8,797 nucleotides of DNA from Dokdonella_A sp035545255 (lineage in GTDB: Bacteria; Pseudomonadota; Gammaproteobacteria; Xanthomonadales; Rhodanobacteraceae): NCBI GenBank assembly GCA_035545255.1, contig DASZYR010000201.1, positions 1-8,797 of the forward strand, given 5' to 3'. The position numbers and the translations under genes are program-made. Of the stretch, positions 1 to 6,371 are shown piece after piece. How positions within the stretch are numbered: the stretch's first letter is position 1; the number at the start of each line of letters is the position of its first letter. The notes under the pieces were generated by a model. It made no database searches. It was given only the letters and a program-made list of their open reading frames with translations, and was not told where the DNA came from.

Positions 1-1119
1 TCGGCGCTCGATCGCGAGCTCGACGCGCTGGCCGGCGATTTCGCGGCCGGCCGCTTCACGCTCGACGAGCGGTACGAAGACGGCCATTCCGCGATCGAAG
101 CGCGCCTGATCGAGCGCCTCGGCGACATCGGACGCAAGGTACACACCGGACGCAGCCGCAACGACCAGGTTCTCGTCGCGACGCGGCTCTGGCTGAAGGC
201 GAAGCTCGCGGCATTGTTCGAGTCGTGCCGCGCAGTCGCGCGCGCGAGTCTCGATCGCGCCGCGAGCGAAGCGTTGCCGCTGCCGGGCTACACGCATCTG
301 CAGCGCGCGGTGGTCTCCTCGACGTCGTCGTGGTTCGCCGGTTTCGCCGAAGCGTTCATCGACGACGCGATCCGCGCGCGCGACACGCTCGCGTGGATCG
401 ACGCGAATCCGCTCGGCACGGCCGCCGGCTACGGCGTCAACCTGCCGCTCGATCGCGACGGGCCCACGCACGCGCTCGGTTTCGCGCGCGTGCAGCTCAA
501 TCCGGTGTATGCGCAGCTTTCGCGTGGCAAGTTCGAGATCGCCGCGCTCGACGCGCTCGGCGCCGCGACGCTCGACCTGCGCCGGCTCGCCTGGGATCTT
601 TCGCTGTTCACGAGCGCGGAATTCGGTTTCGTCGCGCTGCCGCCGGAGTACACGACGGGCAGCTCGATCATGCCGAACAAGCGCAACCCGGACGTCGTCG
701 AGCTGATGCGCGCGACGTACGCGAGCATCGCCGCGGCGCGCGCGGAGATCGAGCAGCTGCTGTCGTTGCCGTCGGGCTACCAGCGCGATCTCCAGTTCAG
801 CAAGGGCTCGATCGTGCACGGCTTTTCGCGCGGCCTCGCGGCGCTCGCGCTCGTACCCGACCTCGTTGCGCGCTTCTCGTGGAACGCGAGCCGGATGCGC
901 GATGCGATCGAGCCATCCATGTATGCGACCGATGTCGCGATCGAGCAGGCCGTCGCGGGCGTGCCGTTTCGCGAGGCGTATCGGCGAGCCGCCGATGCGG
1001 CTTCGGCGGCAGGTTCGGATCGTTCGCCGGAGTCGAGTCTTGCAGCGAGGATATCGCCGGGAGCGGCGGGGGATCTTCGGCTCGAGGTGTTGAGGGAGAG
1101 GTTTGCAGCGCTTGGGTGA
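1..1119 (+). CDS. argH: Argininosuccinate lyase, 5'-truncated
   Basis: The enzyme catalyses the last step of arginine synthesis, splitting argininosuccinate into arginine and fumarate in the cytoplasm. The frame is open from base 1 and gives 372 residues; about 60 N-terminal residues lie outside the window, judging from the usual ~430-residue Xanthomonas-type protein. Seen directly: EDGHSAIEARL near residues 26-36, TGRSRNDQ at 49-56, GYTHLQRA with the catalytic-type His at 99, and the fumarase/aspartase superfamily signature GSSIMPNKRNP at 220-230 (bases 658-690), whose first Ser is in the mobile catalytic loop. The C-terminal SLAARISPGAAG stretch resembles Xanthomonadales ArgH more than the E. 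coli form. A TTG at 214 is not the start, because conserved ArgH sequence continues upstream of it. The gene is complete at its 3' end, and no further arginine gene follows it. Confidence 0.97.
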   Translation, partial: SALDRELDALAGDFAAGRFTLDERYEDGHSAIEARLIERLGDIGRKVHTGRSRNDQVLVATRLWLKAKLAALFESCRAVARASLDRAASEALPLPGYTHLQRAVVSSTSSWFAGFAEAFIDDAIRARDTLAWIDANPLGTAAGYGVNLPLDRDGPTHALGFARVQLNPVYAQLSRGKFEIAALDALGAATLDLRRLAWDLSLFTSAEFGFVALPPEYTTGSSIMPNKRNPDVVELMRATYASIAAARAEIEQLLSLPSGYQRDLQFSKGSIVHGFSRGLAALALVPDLVARFSWNASRMRDAIEPSMYATDVAIEQAVAGVPFREAYRRAADAASAAGSDRSPESSLAARISPGAAGDLRLEVLRERFAALG

Positions 1120-1172
1120 TGCGGCAGGGTCGGCGCGCCGATCGGCGTGCGAGCGCATTTTTTCTTCCTCGT

Positions 1173-1250
1173 TTGCGAACACCCTTGATCTTTCCCTCTC
1201 CCGCTTGCGAACACGCTGGATCTTTCCCCTCTCCCGCTTGCGGGAGAGGG
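1173..1250. repeat. Tandem ~33-bp repeat ending in a GC-rich hairpin (dispersed intergenic repeat)
   Basis: Two near-identical units lie in tandem: 1173-1204 and 1205-1237. Both begin TTGCGAACAC and end with the same 11-mer CCCTCTCCCGC. A third unit begins with TTGCG at 1238 and then diverges. The second 11-mer (1227-1237) pairs perfectly with GCGGGAGAGGG at 1240-1250, giving an 11-bp-arm hairpin with a minimal loop. The following CAGGGTGAGGG completes an element I recognise as a dispersed intergenic repeat in many GC-rich proteobacteria; read through, it yields the spurious peptide SPACGRGQGEG. It sits 53 bp after argH and may help end or stabilise that transcript. It is not a classical terminator, since the nearest T run (nine T at 1285-1293) lies 34 bp beyond the stem. 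The rest of 1120-1395 holds nothing I can name. Confidence 0.75.
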
Positions 1251-1395
1251 CAGGGTGAGGGCGCTCTTGGTTCAACGTTTCGTGTTTTTTTTTCTTTCGA
1301 TCTTCTACGTCGACGCGAAAACCGACTCACATCCCTGTGGGTCTTGCCGGCCATCCTGGCAAGCGAAAGCAGAGCAAAACAGCGAAAGCGGAAAC

Positions 1396-2751
1396 TCAGC
1401 GCGTCAGCCACCCCTGCGCGCGCGCCGTGCACAACGCATACGGAAATATCCAGAACAGCGCAAACGCCGAGAAGAACGAATACCCGATCCCGTAGACGAA
1501 ATCCCAGTGCCGCTCGCCGCGCAGGTAATAGAGCATGTTGAACGAGGACACCAGGAGCAGTGCGCAGCCGAAGCGCAACAGCACTTCCGGATGGCTGGCG
1601 CCGAGCGTCACGAGCAGCGCCAGCGTTGCCCACGCGACGGGATAGCGGGAATTCGTCACGATGGCTTCGACGAGCGCGATCGCTCGCGCCTTCGGCGGAC
1701 GGTGCCAGACGACTTCGCGCACGAAGCGCAGCTCCTCGCGCACGTAGCTGCGATCCCAGCGCAGGAACATCTTGCAGAGCCGCTTGTACGTCGTCGGCAC
1801 CAGCGTGTGCACGACGCCCGCGCGCTGATAGAGGCAATCGTAGCCTTCGCGGAGGATCGCGTTCGTCATCGCGCGGTCCTCCCCGTACGTGCAGCGCCTG
1901 CCGAGAAAGCGCTGGTCGACCCAGTCGTCGAGCACGTCGCGCACGACGCGCGCGCGATACGCGGCGAGCGCGCCCGGGCAGCAATAGACCGTGCCGTAGG
2001 TGCTCTGCACGGCGCGCAGGAAATCGAACGAAAGCGCGAAACGCACCTTCAGCATGCGCGGGATCAAGCCGTCGCCGCGATTGAAGACGCTGACCTTGCC
2101 GGCGACCGCGCCGACACGCGGATCGCGGAAGGGACCGGCCATCGCGAGCAGCGTATCGGGCTCGATGACGCTGTCGGAATCGATCGTGATCATGACCTCG
2201 CCGCGCCCGCGCCGGAAGCCGGCTTCGAGCGCGGCGCGCTTGCCGCGATTGCTCTCGAAGCGGAGCGTCGTGACGAGACCGGGAAAGCGGCGCGCGACGC
2301 GCTCGATGTGCAGCCAGGTGTCGTCGGTGCTGCCGTCGTCGACCACGAAGATCTCGAGGCGCTCGCGCGGATAGCGCGCCTGCGCAACCGATTCGATCGA
2401 GCGCGCGACCATCGGCCCCTCGTTGTACGCGGGGATGACGACGGTCAGCGCGGGCGCTTCGTCCATCGTCGCCAGCGGCGGCGTGCGGTAGCGGAACCAC
2501 AGGAGCGTGCGCAGCAGCAGCATCAGCATGCCCATCGCTGCCCAGAGGATCGCCGGGCTCACGATGAAGCGGCCCCACTGATGATGGCGCGCGGCGCCGA
2601 TGACGCCGTGGAAGATGTCGAATCGCCAGCTGAGGAACAGCACGAGGCCGAACCCGAGCAGGATCAGCGCACGATAGAACGCGTCGCCGGGAAGATCGTG
2701 ATAGTCGTGGAAGCTGGGCGCAGGAGGGGCGGCCGCGAGTTCGGTCGTCAT
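1396..2751 (-). CDS. Membrane glycosyltransferase family 2 (hyaluronan synthase/NodC/PgaC-like)
   Basis: This 451-residue inner-membrane protein should transfer sugars from a nucleotide donor, probably to a growing polysaccharide or oligosaccharide. Two N-terminal membrane segments (about 26-42 and 62-86) precede a cytoplasmic GT-A domain at ~100-340, and three C-terminal segments follow (about 371-385, 390-410, 417-440). Visible GT2 motifs are VVIPAYNEG at 104-112, VVDDGSTDD at 136-144 (donor binding), the DSD metal motif at 191-193, CCPGALAAYR at 257-266, the GED catalytic-base motif at 290-292, and RW at 331-332 inside FLRWDRSYVRE. The last corresponds to QXXRW of processive synthases, but the Gln position is Met328. 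The architecture fits hyaluronan synthase, NodC or PgaC; the substrate cannot be read from sequence. The ATG at 2749-2751 has no clear ribosome binding site. The gene diverges from the PIG-L deacetylase gene. Confidence 0.9.
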   Translation of the reverse strand: MTTELAAAPPAPSFHDYHDLPGDAFYRALILLGFGLVLFLSWRFDIFHGVIGAARHHQWGRFIVSPAILWAAMGMLMLLLRTLLWFRYRTPPLATMDEAPALTVVIPAYNEGPMVARSIESVAQARYPRERLEIFVVDDGSTDDTWLHIERVARRFPGLVTTLRFESNRGKRAALEAGFRRGRGEVMITIDSDSVIEPDTLLAMAGPFRDPRVGAVAGKVSVFNRGDGLIPRMLKVRFALSFDFLRAVQSTYGTVYCCPGALAAYRARVVRDVLDDWVDQRFLGRRCTYGEDRAMTNAILREGYDCLYQRAGVVHTLVPTTYKRLCKMFLRWDRSYVREELRFVREVVWHRPPKARAIALVEAIVTNSRYPVAWATLALLVTLGASHPEVLLRFGCALLLVSSFNMLYYLRGERHWDFVYGIGYSFFSAFALFWIFPYALCTARAQGWLTR

Positions 2752-2998
2752 CAGGGCGTATTCCGGAGGATGGCGAATGTTGGCGGCGCGCCGATCAACC
2801 TCGCATGAATGATCGCACGTCTTTGCATCTCGTTGCGCCGGCGTGCGACGCCGCCGTTATGGGGCCGTTATCCGCGCGTTTCCATGCGGCGCGGCGCACA
2901 TGCTCTGAACGCTTCGGACCCGCGGATGGCGCGCGATCGCGCGGATCGGTGATACTGCCTTGCCGTCCGCCATTTTCGTCGCCTGCCGCCACCGCTTG
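2752..2998. promoter_or_regulatory. Divergent intergenic region with 8-bp direct repeat
   Basis: This 247-bp gap separates the glycosyltransferase (minus) from the PIG-L deacetylase (plus), so it must hold both promoters if each gene is transcribed independently. The sequence GCCGTTAT occurs twice, at 2853-2860 and 2864-2871, a spacing of 11 bp or one helical turn, which is the geometry of a tandem activator or repressor site. Just upstream is a small hairpin, CGGCGT with ACGCCG, at 2839-2853. A weak -10-like GATACT lies at 2951-2956 on the plus strand without a good -35 partner. No confident promoter is called for either gene. The regulatory role is inferred from position and repeat spacing. 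Confidence 0.35.
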
Positions 2999-4072
2999 AT
3001 GACACGAATCCTGACATTACCGCCCGACGGCCGGCTCCTGGTGTTCGCGCCGCACCCGGACGACGAAACGCTCGCGACCGGCGAGCTGATCCAGCTGGCG
3101 CGGCAGCAAGGCGCTCGGGTCCGGGTCGTGTTCGCGACCGACGGCGACAACAATCCCTGGCCGCAGCGCTGGACCGAGCGTCGCTGGCGCATCGATGCGC
3201 CAGCGCGCGCGAGGTGGGGTGCCCGCCGTCGCGGCGAAGCGCTCGCTGCGCTCGCGCGCCTCGGTCTCGACGCCGACGCCGCGCGCTTTCTCGGCTGGCC
3301 CGATCTCGGCTTGACGCGCCTGCTCGAACGAGACGACCGCGCGGTCGATACGCTCGCGGACGAGATCCGTGCATTTGCGCCGACCCACGTCGCGATGCCG
3401 TCCCTGCATGACCGTCACCCGGATCACGGAGCGCTGCGCGTGATGGCCGACCTTGCGCTCGCGAAGGCGCGGGCCTCTTGCCTGCGGCTCGGCTACGTCG
3501 TGCACGGCCGCAAGGACGGGCTGGCATCGTGGACCCTGCCGCAGGACGCCGCACGTCAGCGCCGGAAAGTCGACGCGCTGCTGGCGCACGAGAGCCAGAT
3601 TCGCCTCAGCCGCGACCGGCTGCTGCGCTGGGCGGGCCAATCCGAGGCATTCGAGCGCACGGACGGCGGCGCCGCGATCGATGTCTCGGCGCGTCCGGTC
3701 CTCCGGATCGCGCTCGGCTCGACGCTTCGCTTCTGGAGGCGCCACGACGTTCTCGTCGTGCTCGCCGATGCCGATGGCATCGATCGTACCCGCGTGCGAT
3801 TGCCGCGTTTCGCTCGCGCAGCGCCAGCCGAAGTGCTGGTCGAAGACGCATGCTCGGGACGCATCGCGATCGGCGTCTCGGACGGCGCGCTGTGGATCGC
3901 CCCGGTGCATCCTTTGCGCGCCGATACGCAGGGTTTCGTCAAGATCGAGCGCGCCGCGCCGAGGCTCGTGATCTTCGACGTCGACACCTGGCAACGGTTC
4001 GAAGACATCGCGGCGCTGCCGGAGTCGTCGCCGGCCCCGGCCGTTGCGGTCACGCAGCGCGCGACGCTTTGA
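2999..4072 (+). CDS. PIG-L (LmbE-like) family zinc N-deacetylase with C-terminal extension
   Basis: PIG-L enzymes remove N-acetyl groups from amino-sugar conjugates such as GlcNAc-inositol (MshB), bacillithiol precursors (BshB) and antibiotic intermediates. The 357-residue product shows the first zinc motif HPDDE at 19-23, an ATDGDNNP stretch at 46-53 and the second ligand region HDRHPDH at 137-143. The fold appears to end near residue 190-200. The remaining ~150 residues are an Arg/Val/Asp-rich, probably beta-rich extension that I do not recognise; simple PIG-L proteins are usually about 220-300 residues. The ATG at 2999 is preferred over a TTG at 2960, because it places HPDDE at the usual distance from the N terminus. 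No signal peptide is seen, so a cytoplasmic enzyme is expected. No clear ribosome binding site is visible. The substrate is unknown; the divergent glycosyltransferase suggests an amino-sugar glycan. Confidence 0.88.
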   Translation: MTRILTLPPDGRLLVFAPHPDDETLATGELIQLARQQGARVRVVFATDGDNNPWPQRWTERRWRIDAPARARWGARRRGEALAALARLGLDADAARFLGWPDLGLTRLLERDDRAVDTLADEIRAFAPTHVAMPSLHDRHPDHGALRVMADLALAKARASCLRLGYVVHGRKDGLASWTLPQDAARQRRKVDALLAHESQIRLSRDRLLRWAGQSEAFERTDGGAAIDVSARPVLRIALGSTLRFWRRHDVLVVLADADGIDRTRVRLPRFARAAPAEVLVEDACSGRIAIGVSDGALWIAPVHPLRADTQGFVKIERAAPRLVIFDVDTWQRFEDIAALPESSPAPAVAVTQRATL

Positions 4073-4204
4073 ATGCGTGAAGCGCTGCATCCGCTCTTGT
4101 CCGTGCATGCGCCGCGCGCGTTGTCCACGCAGCACCTGCCGGGACGGCGTGCCGTGATCCACTGCCCGGCAATTCGACCGCCGCTGCCGACATCACCCGA
4201 ATGA
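4073..4204 (+). CDS. Possible small ORF, 43 residues, unknown
   Basis: The ATG at 4073-4075 begins directly after the PIG-L stop codon (4070-4072), and the TGA at 4202-4204 overlaps the ygiD start as ATGA. The ORF therefore fills the intergenic gap exactly and could be translated by reinitiation and coupled to ygiD. The product would be basic and proline-rich (MREALHPLLS at the start, PPLPTSPE at the end), with one Cys and no membrane segment or recognisable motif. Third-position GC is about 70%, lower than in neighbouring genes. No ribosome binding site is visible apart from possible coupling. It may equally be chance open frame in a 128-bp spacer. Confidence 0.22.
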   Translation: MREALHPLLSVHAPRALSTQHLPGRRAVIHCPAIRPPLPTSPE

Positions 4205-4995
4205 GCGACCTGCCCATGGCGACCCCGATGCCTGCCGTCTTCTTCGGCCACGGCAATCCGATGAATGCCGTGACGAGGAACGCCTATACGGAATCGTGGC
4301 GGCGGATGGGGCAGGACGTCCCGAAGCCGAAGGCCATCCTCGCGATCTCTGCTCACTGGTTCGTTCCGGAGAGCGGCGTCACGATCATGACGGCGCCACG
4401 CACGATCCACGATTTCGGCGGATTCCCGCGCGAGCTTTACCAGATCCGTTATCCGGCGCCAGGCGATCCCGGACTTGCGCATCGCGTCCGGCAGTTGCTG
4501 GCGCCTCTGGACGTTCGGCTGGATACGTCATGGGGCCTGGATCACGGCACGTGGTCGGTCCTCTGCCACGTCTATCCCGAAGCGGATATTCCCGTCGTGC
4601 AACTCAGCATCGATGAACGGATGCCCGCATCGTTCCACTTCGGGCTCGGAAGGAAACTCGCGCCGCTCCGGGAAGAAGGCGTGCTGATCGTCGGCAGCGG
4701 CAACCTCGTTCATAACCTTCACACCTATGCGTGGGGCCGGCATCAGCCCGAAGCCTACGATTGGGCGACGCGCTTCGAAGCGACGGCGAGGGAATTGATG
4801 CTCGCGGACGACCACGAGCCTCTCATCGACTATGCGACGCTCGGGAGGGATGCGATCCTCTCGATACCGACGCCGGATCACTATCTGCCGCTGCTTTATG
4901 TTCTCGGCGCGCGGCAGACGGAGGACGCGCTGGCGTTTCCGGTCGATGGCGTCGACGGCGGATCGATCTCGATGCTGGCGGTGCAGGTCGGATAG
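4201..4995 (+). CDS. ygiD: DODA-type extradiol aromatic ring-opening dioxygenase (YgiD-like)
   Basis: The 264-residue protein belongs to the LigB-superfamily DODA group. E. coli YgiD cleaves the ring of L-DOPA at 4,5 in vitro, and members of the group bind zinc or iron. Conserved signatures occur in order: FFGHGNPMNA (His17), ISAHWF (His52), IHDFGGFP at 69-76, LDHGTW (His115, catalytic-type), GSGNLVHNL (His171), and PTPDHYLPLLYVLGA (His227). His17, His52 and His227 correspond to the usual metal ligands. Length and nearly every conserved block match E. coli YgiD as I remember it, so the gene is intact. Two further in-frame ATGs (4216, 4228) are alternative starts; all lie before the first conserved block. 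The gene follows the PIG-L gene on the same strand and converges on the ars operon. The physiological substrate is unknown, and no sign of an aromatic catabolic pathway is nearby. Confidence 0.95.
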   Translation: MSDLPMATPMPAVFFGHGNPMNAVTRNAYTESWRRMGQDVPKPKAILAISAHWFVPESGVTIMTAPRTIHDFGGFPRELYQIRYPAPGDPGLAHRVRQLLAPLDVRLDTSWGLDHGTWSVLCHVYPEADIPVVQLSIDERMPASFHFGLGRKLAPLREEGVLIVGSGNLVHNLHTYAWGRHQPEAYDWATRFEATARELMLADDHEPLIDYATLGRDAILSIPTPDHYLPLLYVLGARQTEDALAFPVDGVDGGSISMLAVQVG

Positions 4996-5192
4996 CTGCG
5001 AGCGGAAGGATCGCGAGACAGCGATCTCGTGTCCAGTCGTCGAGGATCGCTGCAATGAGGATCGAAAGACTGCCGCATGCGGCCGCAGCCGCATCCGATC
5101 TCGCGACTGACGTTCGGGCAGCGGCGCGGCGATTCGTCAAGCGGCGTCATTCGACTTGAATCGGATCGCTCGGCCGCGCGGGGCGATGCCTT

Positions 5193-5849
5193 CTACTTCG
5201 TGGCGAATGCAACCCGATCGAAGCCGACGGCGAGAGCAACGCCGGCAAGCTGCGCGGCGCAAAAGCCGGGCACGTCGGCGGGATCGATGCCGGCGAAGCT
5301 TTCGGTCATCGAGCGGGCGATCGTGACAGCGGGATTCGCGAATGACGTCGATGCCGTGAACCAGTACGCGGCCGTGATGTAGCAGGCGACCGTCCACGGC
5401 ACGGTATCCGGCCGATGACGCGATCCGCGAAGGACGACGACGAGAAGTCCGAATGTGGCGACGCATTCCGAGACCATCTGCGGAATGCCGGCGCGCGCCT
5501 TGGTCGAGTGCTCGAAAATCGGCATCGCGAACATCGCGTGCGCCAACCACACGCCCGCGACGGCTCCGGCGAGTTGCGCCGCGAGGTATGCCGGAACATC
5601 GCGCCATGCGTGGTCGCCGCGCGCGGCCAGCGCGAGCGTGACTGCGGGATTCATGTGCGCGCCGGAGATCGGGGCGAACGTCACGATGAGCGCAGCAAGG
5701 CCGCAGCCGGTCGCGAGCGAGTTCGCCAGCAACGCGATCGCGACATTGCCGCCGGCCAGGCGTTCGCCCATGACGCCGGAGCCGACGATGATCGAAAGAA
5801 GGAACGCCGTCGCGACCGCTTCGGCGATCGCGCGGCGGCCGAGGCTCAT
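5193..5849 (-). CDS. aqpS: AqpS-like aquaglyceroporin of the ars operon
   Basis: This 218-residue MIP-family channel is predicted to let arsenite, as neutral As(OH)3, cross the inner membrane. The fold is complete: six membrane segments (about 8-27, 37-58, 85-108, 125-141, 150-168, 193-211) and two half-helices with NPA motifs, GAHMNPAVT at 63-71 and FANPAVTIA at 170-178. The residue after the second NPA, normally the selectivity-filter Arg of aquaporins and GlpF, is Val175 (codon 5325-5327). Sinorhizobium meliloti AqpS is known for the same change and for arsenite release and methylarsenical permeation. The start at 5849 gives MSLGRRAIAE just before helix 1; an upstream in-frame start at 6056 would add 69 Arg-rich residues overlapping arsC and is rejected. 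The ATG overlaps the arsC TGA (ATGA, 5846-5849), suggesting coupled translation. It is the last gene of the operon. A generic aquaporin is the alternative. Confidence 0.88.
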   Translation of the reverse strand: MSLGRRAIAEAVATAFLLSIIVGSGVMGERLAGGNVAIALLANSLATGCGLAALIVTFAPISGAHMNPAVTLALAARGDHAWRDVPAYLAAQLAGAVAGVWLAHAMFAMPIFEHSTKARAGIPQMVSECVATFGLLVVVLRGSRHRPDTVPWTVACYITAAYWFTASTSFANPAVTIARSMTESFAGIDPADVPGFCAAQLAGVALAVGFDRVAFATK

Positions 5850-6346
5850 TGCCGGCCGATCTCTCGCACGCGTTCCTGCAACGCGAGCGCGTCGAGCGAC
5901 TGGATGGGAAGATTCGCGAACAACTCGATGCGTCGGCGGAGCGCAACGAATGCCTCGAAGAACGCGCGCCGCTTTTCGTCCTCGCTGCCTTGCGCGGCCG
6001 CCGGATCGGGAACGCCCCAATGCGCCGTCGTCGGTCGGCCCGGCCATACCGGACATGGCTCAGCGGCCGCCTGGTCGCAGACCGTGAACACGAAATCGAG
6101 CGGCGGCGCGCCGGGTTCGGCGAACTCGTCCCAGGGCTTGCTCCGAAGCCCATCCGTCGAGATGCGATTTTTGCGGAGGAGATCGAGCGCCATCGGATGC
6201 GGATGGGGCTTCGGGATACTGCCGGCCGAGTAGGCGCGGAACCGGCCGCCGCCGGCCGGGAGGTTGTTCATGATCGCCTCTGCAAGGATCGAGCGGGCAG
6301 AATTGCCCGTGCAGAGGAACAATACGTTGTAGATCGGCTCGGACAT
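5846..6346 (-). CDS. arsC: Arsenate reductase, low-molecular-weight tyrosine phosphatase fold
   Basis: The enzyme reduces arsenate to arsenite in the cytoplasm with thiol-derived electrons. The 166-residue protein starts with VLFLCTGNSARS, the CX5R phosphate/arsenate loop, with nucleophile Cys12 and Arg18. Further conserved features are YSAGS at 39-43, FTVCDQAAAEPCPVWPG at 87-103 with Cys90 and Cys98, and the general-acid Asp114 in VPDP. This is the LMW-PTP class (like plasmid pI258 or Synechocystis ArsC), not the E. coli R773 glutaredoxin class; whether thioredoxin or glutathione/glutaredoxin recycles it cannot be decided here. It starts 25 bp after arsI and its stop overlaps the aqpS start. 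No strong ribosome binding site precedes it. Its product, arsenite, is the expected substrate of the downstream channel. Confidence 0.94.
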   Translation of the reverse strand: MSEPIYNVLFLCTGNSARSILAEAIMNNLPAGGGRFRAYSAGSIPKPHPHPMALDLLRKNRISTDGLRSKPWDEFAEPGAPPLDFVFTVCDQAAAEPCPVWPGRPTTAHWGVPDPAAAQGSEDEKRRAFFEAFVALRRRIELFANLPIQSLDALALQERVREIGRQ

Positions 6347-6371
6347 GGCGCAATCCCGTCGCGCGCGATGC

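Noticed and set aside
1343..1363. Hairpin CTTGCC/GGCAAG after the glycosyltransferase stop
   Set aside because: A 6-bp stem with a 9-nt loop and no adjacent T run on the minus strand is too weak for a terminator call.
1362..1389. Direct repeat AGCGAAAGC at 1362-1370 and 1381-1389
   Set aside because: Two short copies only, with no regular array and no CRISPR-like spacing; probably incidental.
225..1541. 438-codon plus-strand frame across argH and the intergenic repeat
   Set aside because: It is in a different frame from argH, is Arg-rich, and contains the typical spurious repeat translation SPACGRGQGEG.
797..2578. 593-codon minus-strand frame
   Set aside because: It is out of frame with the glycosyltransferase and runs through the repeat and antisense to argH; the composition is Arg/Ala-rich shadow sequence.
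1255..2808. Long plus-strand frame (517 codons) antisense to the glycosyltransferase
   Set aside because: The minus-strand glycosyltransferase has every GT2 motif; the plus-strand translation is Arg/Glu/Ala/His-rich, with no family resemblance, and is a mirror of GC-rich codon bias.
2805..2999. 64-codon plus-strand ORF whose TGA overlaps the PIG-L ATG as TGATG
   Set aside because: Third-position GC is only about 60%, no ribosome binding site is present, and the peptide is low in recognisable structure; the position fits a promoter region better.
3017..4162. 381-codon minus-strand frame antisense to the PIG-L gene
   Set aside because: It lies opposite a gene with intact zinc-binding motifs, and its composition is typical of shadow frames.
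5072..5094. Palindrome GCCGCATGCGGC followed by a 7-bp stem (ATGCGGC/GCCGCAT) after ygiD
   Set aside because: There is no T tract after the stem on either strand, so it cannot be called a terminator; such GC palindromes are frequent by chance here.
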